Source: Pichia kudriavzevii
Lineage: Eukaryota > Ascomycota > Pichiomycetes > Pichiales > Pichiaceae
Direction of reading: 5' to 3'
NCBI RefSeq assembly: GCF_003054445.1
Contig: NC_042509.1
Coordinates: 992,001 to 1,056,000, forward strand
DNA: 64,000 bases
A program made the position numbers and the translations under genes. The notes beneath the pieces were generated by a model that saw nothing but the letters and a program-made list of their open reading frames with translations, was not told the origin of the DNA and made no database searches. Below are positions 12,151 to 21,800 of this stretch, piece by piece (within the stretch, counting starts at the first letter, position 1; each line of letters opens with the position of its first letter).

Positions 12151-12890
12151 GTCAGAGGAAGATCTCCTGCAGGCCATGTGCACATCTCGCCGCGATTGTT
12201 TCTATGGAAACGCAGACCACGTGAACTGCACTCTTCATCTTCCTCTTCCTCTTCCTTCCTTCCCATGGACAAATTGCATCCGTGCATCTACTGGCGCTGT
12301 TTGTGCGTGTCTGTCTACCTCCCCTCTATAGCTTGTATAGAGTAAAACGTTGTTCCAGAGATAAGGCATCTCGTGTATGCCGCCCAACGTCGGCGGCAAT
12401 CCTTGCAGGAGAGGTGCGGATTTTGGCTCCTTTCCAGAAATGGCCGACGCTCTCGGGCTTCTCTAAGGCTCTCTCGGAGAAATTTCCAACGCACCACTAG
12501 AAGGTCGATCTTCCCCTGCAGCGTCTCACAGAGACACTCCCTTTCAAATCTAGTGAAACCCTCTGTGGTGTCTGCGGAAATTGGTCCTTGGGACATCGGG
12601 TGCTCCCTCCCCCCTTCCTTCCTGGAATTGCTCCAATATAGCAATATCTCTGCAACCACAACATCCGGGGTTGTCGCAGACGAAACTACACACTTTTTCT
12701 TTTCGCGCTGCCGAGTCGCTTCTGGAGGGGGGAAAGGAGGGGCGAAGGGGGGTTGCTCTTTGTAATGCAAGAAATTGGCTACATTGACGAATTGGCTACA
12801 TTGACGAATTGGCTTCCCTGTGACAGTGGAGGTCGTGCACTTGTGACTACTAGAGGACCATTCGGAGACCAGCAAACACGCCGCTGTACC
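12151..12890. other. Intergenic region upstream of SDH7
   Basis: Contains a CACGTG at about 12218-12223, a pyrimidine tract near 12233-12265, and a short tandem repeat at 12773-12814. Overlapping open frames on both strands (12315-12875 minus, 12373-12765 plus) lack proper ATG starts and family features, and I read them as chance frames in GC-rich DNA. It probably holds a promoter only. Confidence 0.5.
12773..12814. repeat. 17-bp tandem repeat, 2.5 copies
   Basis: The unit AATTGGCTACATTGACG is repeated exactly at 12773-12789 and 12790-12806, followed by a partial copy AATTGGCT. It lies about 80 bp upstream of the SDH7 start. Confidence 0.85.
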
Positions 12891-13334
12891 ATGAGAGCAA
12901 CATTGTTTATGAGGGATGCGTCTAAGATCCCCTTCAAAGTGACGATGAAGCAGCCAAGGAGAGAAGGGTCGCCATTGCTCTCCCCGTTGCCCTTATATCG
13001 AGCGATTCTGAGGGCACACCGGAAACTCCCCCATGACCAGCGCAGCCTGGGGGATATGTATGTGAGGGCAGAGTTCAGGGCACATAGGGATGTGGAGAAC
13101 CCGCTGCAGATCATTGGGTTTCTAAGCTCGTGGCAGAAGTACCTCGAGATGGTACTCCAAAACACCAAGGACGACTGGAAGAAGTACCACCTCGACGACC
13201 ATATTCTGGAGAAGATGTCTGACGATCAAATCGTTCAGCTCCACGAGTTGATGAAGAGCACGCAGAAGGTATATAAGGACGGCGAGGAGGAAGCATTTAC
13301 CATTGATGAAAACGGTCAAGTGCTCCCCCGTTAG
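12891..13334 (+). CDS. SDH7: Succinate dehydrogenase assembly factor Sdh7/Acn9 (SDHAF3)
   Basis: Mitochondrial LYR-family protein of 147 residues that helps mature the iron-sulfur subunit of complex II. The LYR motif is at residues 35-37 (LPLYRAILRAHRKLP). The family signature follows: GDMYVRAEFRAHRDVENPLQIIGFLSSW, then VQLHELMKSTQKVY. The N-terminus from the ATG at 12891 is basic and lacks acidic residues except one Asp, as expected for a matrix presequence. Later ATGs at 12909 and 12945 are possible alternatives. S. cerevisiae Acn9 is 133 residues, so the length fits. It is convergent with the zinc-cluster gene about 95 bp downstream. Confidence 0.93.
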   Translation: MRATLFMRDASKIPFKVTMKQPRREGSPLLSPLPLYRAILRAHRKLPHDQRSLGDMYVRAEFRAHRDVENPLQIIGFLSSWQKYLEMVLQNTKDDWKKYHLDDHILEKMSDDQIVQLHELMKSTQKVYKDGEEEAFTIDENGQVLPR

Positions 13335-13428
13335 CATTTGTAGGGAATACAGTAATTTTTGTAATTTATAGAGTTCTATCATATACCTAACCCTTGTCTA
13401 TAGAATGGTGTGCCTTCTCTCCACCGCA

Positions 13429-15654
13429 CTATGTGAAACAACAGTTCCAGCCCATTGAATTCACAAATTCAGACCAGTCCACGTAGTGTGGATGCTGTAA
13501 ATTAACTTGCCAGTCGTATCTATTCCATATTTGCCTAACTATCCCCCAACAAACTTGGACATTCTTGATGTGGTAGTTCTCAACCAAGCGATTATAGGAA
13601 GTCTTTAGAAGACTGCGGTCCGAATCGTAGACAGACGTAATCCCTAGCATCAAGAGCGACAACCCTAGTAGAGACTGTAGTTTAGTACCAATCAAGATAT
13701 TGAACAAAATCAAACCTCGTTCACGCAGCTGTTGAACTTCGTTGTCATCAAAGACAATTTCTTTGAAACTGATCCTTATATAGATCCTTAGACTAATCTG
13801 TGTTAGCTCATACCATGTCAAATGATGTTCCAAAAATTTCCCGCTGGGGTCTGACTTTAATAACAAATCTACCATCTCTTTTGGTGGCTGAGAGTTTTGG
13901 ATTTGCAAATCAAATATCTGGAACCACGAATTTTCAATTTCACGATAGTTTCGTTCGTTGGTACTGGCCAGAAGCCCATCCATCATTTCATAATTCAGTG
14001 GTAAGGGCATCTTCATATTTTTCAAGATCCGTCGATAGCTTGCAACTTCGCCCAATAATAAATACAAGTTTTGGGATAACCCATAAAATGGATCAAGCCC
14101 ATACTCTTTAACATTGAGGAAATTCTCACCGATAAACGCAATTTTATATTCTTCGATTGGTATTAATGTCCCTTCTCCTAGGGTCCTTGTAGACAGAACA
14201 TCATGGTAAAAGATGTTACTCAAGATCCACTTGGCAACTTTATTGTGTTTATTCAATTTCACAAATTCCTTTAATCCCCCGTACTCGTCTAATAGCTCCT
14301 TACATTGTAATAACTTCTGATACCAATTATTGACATCGCCAGTGGAAATTTCTGCACAAAACAAAAGGATGTGCACCAATAAAATCTTGATTCTTTCGTC
14401 ATTATCCAGTTTTGTTGATTTTGTGGTTACCATCTCGTTAATTTCTGACTTTCTAAAAGACTCCCTTTTCAAACTAATCAATTGGTAACTCTTGGAGACA
14501 TATTTTTTGGCCTCTTCATTCGATTTTCCAGCAAGAAACATCCCACCCCACGCAACCAAACAGTACAATATAACCGGCTCATTAGTGGCTTGCGTTATTG
14601 CATAATCTAGAAAGAATTTTTTATTTCCTATATCTAGCATATTCATCGCCAAGTTTGTAACGTAGTTCTCAAGAAACAGCTTCCCCGTCGTATCCAATTG
14701 CCGCAGTATTGGCGAACTCGGACTAATGAATTTTAGCGTATTTTTCATACTCAACAACAGCTGAACTGTTGGCCTTAGATATGGATGTAATTTCTTTGAT
14801 TTCAATATATTGATCAAATCATTATCCGACGCATATGTATTTTCTAGCATTTGCGATTCATCCATTGGTGGATATTTACCTATATCCTCCGATTCCTTAT
14901 CATTATTTGTGTTTTCGATTGGAGCCTCAGGTTCGTCCAACTCTTCAAACCTTTCAACATCCTCCAAATTCATTGGATTAACATCGAAATCATTCAAGAG
15001 AAATGCGTCATTTCTATGGAACAGCATGTCAGCTTGTGCTAGTGCTGTATTGATATTGTGGTCAATGAAGTTAGTAACGGGAGAGAATTTGGGGGATCTA
15101 AGATGTTCGACAACGTTACTCAGTAAACTGTTCATCATTGGTTCGTTGTTCATGAACCCTTCAACAAGGGGAAGTATGTTGTCGTTGTTGTCTTCTACAT
15201 ATCCAGAAATGTTCTCTGGTAACAGCATATGAAGATCATCCACTGAAGGTACAATGTGGGAAGATGAATCCATGGATGTTGTACAATGGCTTTTTGGTAA
15301 TATTTGCATACATTCTGATTCAATTAGCTGTGTTTCCTCTTTATTGTCCAACTCTTTGATGATTTTAGCCTGCTCCTTTTTGCCTCGTTTACTCCTCTGT
15401 GATTTCCGCTTCAAAGAGTTGACCTTTCCAATCATCCTCTGAGATTCAATGATTGAGTTAATATTAAATTGAAACTTAGGTTTCCCCTTGGACTGCTCCC
15501 CCCATTCACAGGGCTTGTTCCTATCTTGGCAATATCCACAAACAGGATGCACCTCGTCACATTTCTTCTTCCTTTTCCGACATGCCAAACAGCCAGATTT
15601 GGACCTTGAACTTAATCCAACAAAGGTGAAATTGCTATTTTTGTCACATGCCAT
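13429..15654 (-). CDS. Zn(II)2Cys6 transcription factor
   Basis: Fungal binuclear zinc-cluster regulator of 741 residues, expected to bind CGG half-sites in the nucleus. The DNA-binding cluster is complete and near the N-terminus: C22, C25, C32, C39, C42, C49 (CX2CX6CX6CX2CX6C) with the basic run RKRKKK. A basic linker (SLKRKSQRSKRGKKEQ) follows, then an acidic region (about 100-270) that may activate. From about residue 290 to the end the sequence is helical and hydrophobic and resembles the Fungal_trans_2 middle domain of Lys14-like or Aro80-like factors. I cannot name the target pathway. The start ATG at 15654 is unambiguous. Nearby genes (SDH7, VPS55) give no hint. Confidence 0.85.
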   Translation of the reverse strand: MACDKNSNFTFVGLSSRSKSGCLACRKRKKKCDEVHPVCGYCQDRNKPCEWGEQSKGKPKFQFNINSIIESQRMIGKVNSLKRKSQRSKRGKKEQAKIIKELDNKEETQLIESECMQILPKSHCTTSMDSSSHIVPSVDDLHMLLPENISGYVEDNNDNILPLVEGFMNNEPMMNSLLSNVVEHLRSPKFSPVTNFIDHNINTALAQADMLFHRNDAFLLNDFDVNPMNLEDVERFEELDEPEAPIENTNNDKESEDIGKYPPMDESQMLENTYASDNDLINILKSKKLHPYLRPTVQLLLSMKNTLKFISPSSPILRQLDTTGKLFLENYVTNLAMNMLDIGNKKFFLDYAITQATNEPVILYCLVAWGGMFLAGKSNEEAKKYVSKSYQLISLKRESFRKSEINEMVTTKSTKLDNDERIKILLVHILLFCAEISTGDVNNWYQKLLQCKELLDEYGGLKEFVKLNKHNKVAKWILSNIFYHDVLSTRTLGEGTLIPIEEYKIAFIGENFLNVKEYGLDPFYGLSQNLYLLLGEVASYRRILKNMKMPLPLNYEMMDGLLASTNERNYREIENSWFQIFDLQIQNSQPPKEMVDLLLKSDPSGKFLEHHLTWYELTQISLRIYIRISFKEIVFDDNEVQQLRERGLILFNILIGTKLQSLLGLSLLMLGITSVYDSDRSLLKTSYNRLVENYHIKNVQVCWGIVRQIWNRYDWQVNLQHPHYVDWSEFVNSMGWNCCFT

Positions 15655-16013
15655 GATCGACTCTCTTTAAATGAAACGTGCTAAACAATTAAATTTCCCC
15701 CTAGAAAGATAACAAGGATATCTCTGTACTTTTCGTCACTATCCCTTGGACAGCTGTAAAATTCTATATTCGTGTATACAAATAGACAGTATCCAGAACC
15801 CCTTACGAAGTTGCCAAACAGAGGGAAACTATAATTCTAAAGAAAATAAAAAGGAGATAAAGAGAGAATTTGCAATGGAGAAATGTTGCAATGGCAGGTT
15901 CCCAATGGAGGTGAGAGAGAGAAACAAAAAAAAGTCCTGTTTTATCACAATCTCTCAGTCTCAATGGAAAAGGCCTCATTCTCCTCTGTGGAATTTGTCG
16001 AATTCACAGGCAA
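15655..16013. other. Intergenic region between the zinc-cluster gene and VPS55 3' end
   Basis: Purine-rich, with several AATGGA-type words around 15870-15920. It should hold the promoter of the zinc-cluster gene. I see no gene or strong motif. Confidence 0.5.
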
Positions 16014-16445
16014 TCACATAGAGAATGGATCATTTGTGTTGGAGAATCCGTCAAAGAAGGAGGAGAAGAGCACAATGGTAACGTAGATACAGAGACCGCC
16101 CACAACTGTCAATGTAGACGCCATGCTGCTCAGAAGCTGACTACGGCTCAACACAATGGGGAGCGCTATACCGCTGGTGAGGATGAAACTAGAAACCCAT
16201 CCCCCAAAGTCTGCACCGCTGTGTCTGCTGGTGTCGTCAATGTCCGCAAACCCCGTCTGGAAGTCATCGCCAATGGTAGTGTTTGTGAGCAGGTACGGAA
16301 TATGGGCAAAGGCAAAGATAAAGCCATCGATTATTGGCATCCAAGACCCATAAAGCGCCGTAGCTAGAACAACAAGAAGGAACCCTAGGGCTAGCATCCC
16401 ACTGAGGGCAATAATCTTGCTGAGCGGGTTCACTGTGAAGGCCAT
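16014..16445 (-). CDS. VPS55: Late endosome-to-vacuole trafficking protein Vps55
   Basis: Small four-helix membrane protein (143 residues) of the OB-RGRP/Vps55 family, which with Vps68 acts in late endosome to vacuole transport. Recognised by MAFTVNPLSKIIALSGMLALGFLLVVLATALYG (S. cerevisiae MMEFKVSPLTKIISLSGFLALGFLLVIL) and by LTSGIALPIVLSRSQLL. Four hydrophobic segments are visible, near residues 12-33, 38-55, 84-102 and 110-130. S. cerevisiae Vps55 is 140 residues. The start ATG at 16445 matches the family N-terminus. It is divergent from PRE5 across about 330 bp. Confidence 0.94.
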   Translation of the reverse strand: MAFTVNPLSKIIALSGMLALGFLLVVLATALYGSWMPIIDGFIFAFAHIPYLLTNTTIGDDFQTGFADIDDTSRHSGADFGGWVSSFILTSGIALPIVLSRSQLLSSMASTLTVVGGLCIYVTIVLFSSFFDGFSNTNDPFSM

Positions 16446-16775
16446 GATGGGTTATATGTGTTTCTTTGATTTCTTAGTGGACTTCCTGTGATGCTTCTGA
16501 TACTGTAAAACAGGAGCAACCAGACGTACAGTTTACCATTTGAGATATCTCTGTAATTTGATGAGCCTCAACTTCCCCCAATGGGCAAGGGCAAAAAAAC
16601 TGAGTTAGCGAAAATGGCAAGAATAGGAAAAACGAGGATGAAATTCTTAGTTTGTGCATGGAGAGAGAAAATAGAGGGAGACAAGAATAGAGAAAGAGAG
16701 AGTTGTGCATTCTATCAACGGGTGGCAAAAGGGTACTTGAGGAATACCAGAGACACACATAAATAGACAATCGAG
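16446..16775. promoter_or_regulatory. Shared VPS55-PRE5 divergent promoter
   Basis: About 330 bp between two start codons on opposite strands. GGTGGCAAAA at 16720-16729 matches the Rpn4 proteasome element (GGTGGCAAA), about 50 bp before the PRE5 start. In S. cerevisiae Rpn4 binds this motif in almost all proteasome genes, so the match at PRE5 is meaningful. The rest is purine-rich on the plus strand. Confidence 0.6.
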
Positions 16776-17779
16776 ATGGTATGTATTTCAATAGAATATT
16801 GACAGTCAGCGGAGAGTGGGGGAACCCACTCTCCGCCTATTGATGTCGAGATTGAGTTAATACTAACATTTATTTCACCCATTTCATACAGTTTAGAAAC
16901 AACTATGACAACGATGCAACCACGTTTTCTCCCACAGGACGTATCTTTCAAATAGAATATGCCATTGAGGCAATCAAACAAGGATCTGCTGCAGTGGGGC
17001 TCGTGAGTAAAACACATGTTGTGCTAGCGGCTCTTAAAAGAAACGCTGAGGAATTGGGTTCTTACCAAAAGAAGGTTATTAAAGTTGACAATCATATGGG
17101 AGTTGCACTTGCTGGATTGGCACCTGATGCTAGGGTCTTGTCAAACTATTTACGTCAACAGGCGATGACGTCGAAGATGGTGTTCAACAGACCATTGAGT
17201 CTCTCCAAGGCCGTCTACTCCTTGGCGGACAAAGCCCAAGAAAACACACAGTCCGCTGGAGGCAGGCCTTACGGTGTTGGTCTATTGGTGGCGGGGTACG
17301 ATTCCTCCGGCGCCCACTTACACGAATTCTTACCCTCTGGTTCTGTTCTCGAGTATTTGGGCTCTGCAATTGGTGCAAGATCGCAGGCTGCAAAGACTTA
17401 CCTAGAGAGAAATATCAATGAGTTTCAGGATGCAACAAAGGAAGAGCTTATACAACATGCCCTAACTGCTCTTAGAGACACTCTACCTCAAGATAAAGAA
17501 TTGAATTCGGCAAATACTACGGTTGCAATTGTCGGTGTGGATCAAGACTTCACAATCTATGATGACGATCACGTTGAACAGTGGCTAGCGCTCTTGGATA
17601 CTCTAAAGAATGCAAGAAGTACCGGTTTGAACAACGACGACGATGATGAAGACGACGATGACGAGAATGAGAATAAGAATGAGAACGAATCCGCACAGCC
17701 ATCCACAGGCGAGGACGCGTCATCGGGAACGCATCCATCTACAGGAAACGATGCTGACGCAATGGATGTCGATGCTTGA
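16776..17779 (+). CDS. PRE5: 20S proteasome alpha-6 subunit Pre5, intron after the start codon
   Basis: Alpha subunit of the 20S proteasome ring. Exon 1 is only the ATG at 16776-16778; exon 2 is 16892-17779. The spliced protein has 296 residues and begins MFRNNYDNDATTFSPTGRIF, matching S. cerevisiae Pre5 (MFRNNYDGDTVTFSPTGRLF) almost exactly, so the splice is well supported. The alpha signature QIEYAIEAIKQGS and the core (AGLAPDARVLSNYLRQQ, NTQSAGGRPYGVGLL, GARSQAAKTYLER) are intact. The protein is about 60 residues longer than S. cerevisiae Pre5 (234). The extra C-terminal tail is low-complexity with long Asp/Glu/Asn runs. An Rpn4-type element lies just upstream. Confidence 0.96.
16779..16891 (+). 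other. Intron of PRE5 with a 12-bp hairpin
   Basis: The intron is 113 nt: GTATGT at 16779-16784, branch TACTAAC at 16861-16867, and 3' AG at 16890-16891. Between them a perfect inverted repeat, GCGGAGAGTGGG (16809-16820) and CCCACTCTCCGC (16825-16836), encloses the loop GGAA, a GNRA tetraloop. The stem would bring the 5' splice site and branch point closer together. Retained intron would give an eight-codon peptide ending at TGA. Confidence 0.9.
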
Positions 17780-18034
17780 AGGCAGCTTAGAGAAGTGCTG
17801 TTTTTGTAAAGGTGGATTGTATATTTATAGGCTGAAATTTAAAACTTGGCCAATGCACATATACTTTTTCTGGTAAACGTTTCAAGGAGTAAATAGACAA
17901 AGAGAGCCACACAAACAAGAATACGAAAAACAAAAAGAAAAAAAAAACAAAAACATAGCAACAAGTGGACAATTGTGCTTCGATTTTTATATTTATATAT
18001 GTATGTATATATATCGATCTAACAGTTTGTTCAT

Positions 18035-18712
18035 TTATTCAACTTGGATTTTGATACCAGGGTTGTAAAAAACTTCAACACAGTTCTCCCGTGGAACATC
18101 GTTTTCATTGGTAACCACACAGAAATCGGTTGTTTTACCTAACACAACCATCGGGCTGTGCCACACACCGATATTATACGTGACAGCAGTATTACCCTTG
18201 AAGATGAACGCTTCGACATTCTCAAAGTCCGGCAATCCGTTTTTATCTGGCGCAACATTGACCACGTATGCATCTTCATCGGCACCCCTACCCATAGGAA
18301 CAAAAGTCTGTGTAGTGTAAGGATGTTGCTCTAAAACCGTTAAATTGTACACCTTGTAGCCTGATTCATCCGTCATCCATTTCTCAGGAATCACACACGA
18401 CCGGAAAATGTTCCAGTTTGTGGTAGCATCATGACCAGAGGGCGCCTTTTCATACTCGTTTAGGCATGGTGCAACTTTGATCAGCTTCAGAGCAGATCCT
18501 TGGTTGGCCTCATCTGTGGAAACAGTTCCTTTCAAATGGTCGGCATTCATTGCAACTCCATATCTCTCATATCCATCGTACGACCTTTTCGCTTTAATTG
18601 TACAATTGTATTCACTCGTGTCTACGTCTAACAGTTTCACCATTCTCTGTAAAGCTGGCAAAAGACCATCACAGCTCTTCCATATAAGTAACTCCCACGT
18701 TTCATAAAGCAT
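18035..18712 (-). CDS. DAL3: Ureidoglycolate lyase (allantoin pathway)
   Basis: Enzyme of the allantoin pathway that splits ureidoglycolate into glyoxylate and urea. The 225-residue protein carries family features: the central region with VLEQHPYTTQTFVPMGR, where the metal-binding His and Gln belong, and YNIGVWHSPMVVLG near the C-terminus, followed by CVEVFYN. The S. cerevisiae protein is 195 residues, so this one has a modest N-terminal or internal extension. The ATG at 18712 is used. Only about 150 bp separate it from the BEM2 3' end. A GATAAG site at 18763-18768 lies in this gap and suggests GATA-factor (nitrogen catabolite) control. No other DAL genes are in view, so it is not in a DAL cluster here. 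Confidence 0.88.
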   Translation of the reverse strand: MLYETWELLIWKSCDGLLPALQRMVKLLDVDTSEYNCTIKAKRSYDGYERYGVAMNADHLKGTVSTDEANQGSALKLIKVAPCLNEYEKAPSGHDATTNWNIFRSCVIPEKWMTDESGYKVYNLTVLEQHPYTTQTFVPMGRGADEDAYVVNVAPDKNGLPDFENVEAFIFKGNTAVTYNIGVWHSPMVVLGKTTDFCVVTNENDVPRENCVEVFYNPGIKIQVE

Positions 18713-18762
18713 CCTATTACACCTGGTTCGATAGCAGAGATCGTCAACCCACGGCTGTCTCC

Positions 18763-18768
18763 GATAAG
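18763..18768. promoter_or_regulatory. GATAAG nitrogen-control site upstream of DAL3
   Basis: GATAAG about 50 bp before the DAL3 ATG matches the Gln3/Gat1 UAS(NTR) core known for allantoin genes. There is only one copy in a 148-bp gap, so functional weight is modest. Confidence 0.4.
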
Positions 18769-18860
18769 ACTTTTTTTCCCCCTTCCAGCTCGCTACGTTG
18801 ATTGGATTAACTACTTCATGTGGTAATTTCTATAAAAGTATAAATAGTATAAGGCCTCTC

Positions 18861-21800
18861 CTACTGGAATATGTGTTCATAGTGAATAATGAAATCCTCA
18901 CAGATATAATTAATCAAACCAAAAGATTTCCGAATAGTCTCTGGACGACAGCCTTCGACTAGACTTCCACCCATGATGGTTGCCAAATTGTAGCTTGTCA
19001 TCTTGTTTTGTTCCTTGTACTCCTCAACGAGTTTCATGTGTCTCGACAATCTTTCAATAAGGCTGAAGTTGCATGTTGGCAATTGGGATAAAACTTTCCT
19101 GTAAAGAGTAAATCTGGAAAATTCATCTTTAGTTTCCTTAACAGCGCCTAGCTGTTCGACTAACCCGTCGGGGATTAACGGTTCAGGCAATTCACGCAAA
19201 TACGCCTTTAAGGTTCCTGTCAAATTATGAATATCAAATACCAATGAATTCTCCATATTGAAGTCCCCCATCTTGTTAACTTCATCCTTGATCTTTTGTA
19301 CAATCAACAGGGAGGCACTCTTACGATATATGCCGACTTCTTCTAAACCCCTTAACTCTATTTCATTCATGATCTTGTCAACAAATAATGGAATGTTTGA
19401 ATTATCCCGTTCGCAAACAAATGCAAGTGGTGCACCAAATGTCAATCTGTTGTAGCTGTTTCCAAATTGCTTGTTGAGGTTTTTCGAGAAAAACCAATGT
19501 TTCTTGGCAAATGACAGTCTGTATATCCAATCACTCATCTCTTGTTCAGTAGAGGTTTGAAACGTATACTCGTGATTTGTTTGCTGCAAATCAACAGTAA
19601 AACTGTTAGGTGTACTATAAGTAGGGAAAATTGATGCATCTTTTAACGGAACAACCGTCATAGGCTTACTCTTAGATCCATTAGCAACCACATTCACATT
19701 GGGTAATGCGCTCAAAGAGATACTTTTCTTTTCATTCGATGCCTGATTTGAACTGCTGATATTCATGGTAAGACGAGACTTTAAGAAACCAAACTTGAAT
19801 TTGCTAGATGTACCAGATGCAGAAGACGAACCATGTGACTTCCTTGAAGAGGACGAAGGCCTAGACGAAGTTGATGAATTTCTACGAGCAGTTGGTTGTT
19901 GCGATGGTCTTATTTCTGGAACAGTATTCACGACCGTTGATGCCGTAGTATCACCATGAGTACTTGCATCATATTCTGAAATCGATTTAGTACTTTCTTT
20001 GATACTCCAGTTTCCACCATTGGAGTATTTCGTTGAAATAGTCATCAAGTCGGATGTACTGCCATTCCTCTCATCATTCTGACCAACGTTAAAATCAACC
20101 TCATAGTTTCGGAAATCCTTACTATGTTGTAATTCACGTTGCCTGATCAAAAGATTTCTTTTTGTTTCCTCTAGCTTTAGCAACTGGATCTGCTCACCAA
20201 CGTGTTTACTGAAAATCTCTCCACTGGTTAACTTTTCCTCCCGTCTTTCAGCAACAGAAACTTCGTAGATTGTTTTCAGACTTGGAATTTGCCCAACAAA
20301 TTCGAATAGAAAAGAGCTTTCAGTTAAATAAGGCGATTTATTATGTTTATTGACAGCTGAGCCCTGTAATTTCTTAAACCTGAGAACACAATTATGGATA
20401 AACCTGTTCTTATTGAAATTAATCAACGAAGTGTTCTCAACTCCCATATTTGGAATAAAAGAGGCGATCTCAACCAACCTACCCAAGATCCAACCAGGAC
20501 AAATGGATAAATAACTATCGTCTTCAACAGTCTTGATTTCGTAGTCAGTAAATTCGGGTAGAATCTTATCTAGGGCTGAAAGATCAACATCCTGGAGATT
20601 CAATGAAGCAGCCAATTTCCATGCATGAGAAAAGAACCTGGATTCGGGCCTTAAAATCGTGTTGGTCACAACTGATTCAATAAAACTTGGAATATCTGGG
20701 GACTTCTCCTGCTTGTTTTCTAAATCTTCCTCGAATAATACAACCTTCTTCATCCGAATCCTTGAAATACGTATAATCTTCAACAGGGTTCTCATTCTAT
20801 CTGTTCTTTCATCTACATTGATATCAGAGTCAATAATTTGCATCAGTAGATAGGTCTCCATTCTTTTGTAGAGCTTCAAGGCAGAACCAACGGTAGCTGG
20901 CAATTGATTGATCAACTTCTCACTTACACTGTTTTCATCATCAGTCAACGTCATTATCCAGTAGTATATATTTGAAACTGTTATTAGACTAGGATGAGTA
21001 TTAGCATCTTGATATTTATAATTAAACATAGACAGCGGAGATCTAGAAATTAACATCTCTAGCACTTCAAAAGTATCTACCCAATCATCAACTCTGATTT
21101 CAGCAATAACCGATCTAATCGTACTATCCAAGCTATTCACATATTTCAAAATTTCATCAATGTCTGCAGATGTTGGTAACATCATTTCTGAAGGAATAGT
21201 AGTCAATTCATCAGAAAAGTCCAATTCAATAGGTGTAGATAGTGGTGTATAAGATTTTCTTATACAGGTATTCCTCACCTGCTTGTAGGATGATTGTAAA
21301 TTTTTGTAGATATTAATTATTTCATTTACATCTGAAGTCTTGTTTTCTTTTATCCATTTGATTATTCCTGGCCATTCTGTGATAATGGTAGTATCCATCA
21401 TTTCAACGAATTGATCAAACGTTGCCTTGGTTTCCAAATCATCCATAAAGTGTTTAAAGTAATCGCTTACTAAAATCGAGGTAGCTTCAATAACACCTAA
21501 TTGAATCTGCATTACAAATTTCCAATTGATTTTCGAATATGTCTCGTCATCTTCAGCAATCACATTATCCCATATAGGGATAGTAACAGGAATACCATTA
21601 GCCGTAATACCCTCCATTATTGACAATGAGGCACTAACAGAACCTTTAAACCTTTTGTACAGTGCAGAGATCAAGTCTTTGGTAGTGAAAAAAACACGAT
21701 ATGTGGCAAAGAAAGAGCATGTGAAACTATAATCATCCATTTGTAATAGAAATGCAGCTGACACTCCTGATTTCTTAGAATAGTTTTCAATATCTTCAAG

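Noticed and set aside
12200-12215. RFX-like X-box (GTTTCTATGGAAAC) near 12197-12212
   Set aside because: One mismatch in the arms and no known target nearby; too weak to list.
12315-12875. Long minus-strand frame and overlapping plus-strand frame upstream of SDH7
   Set aside because: Neither starts with ATG near its beginning, and neither resembles a known protein; the region is GC-rich, which lengthens chance frames.
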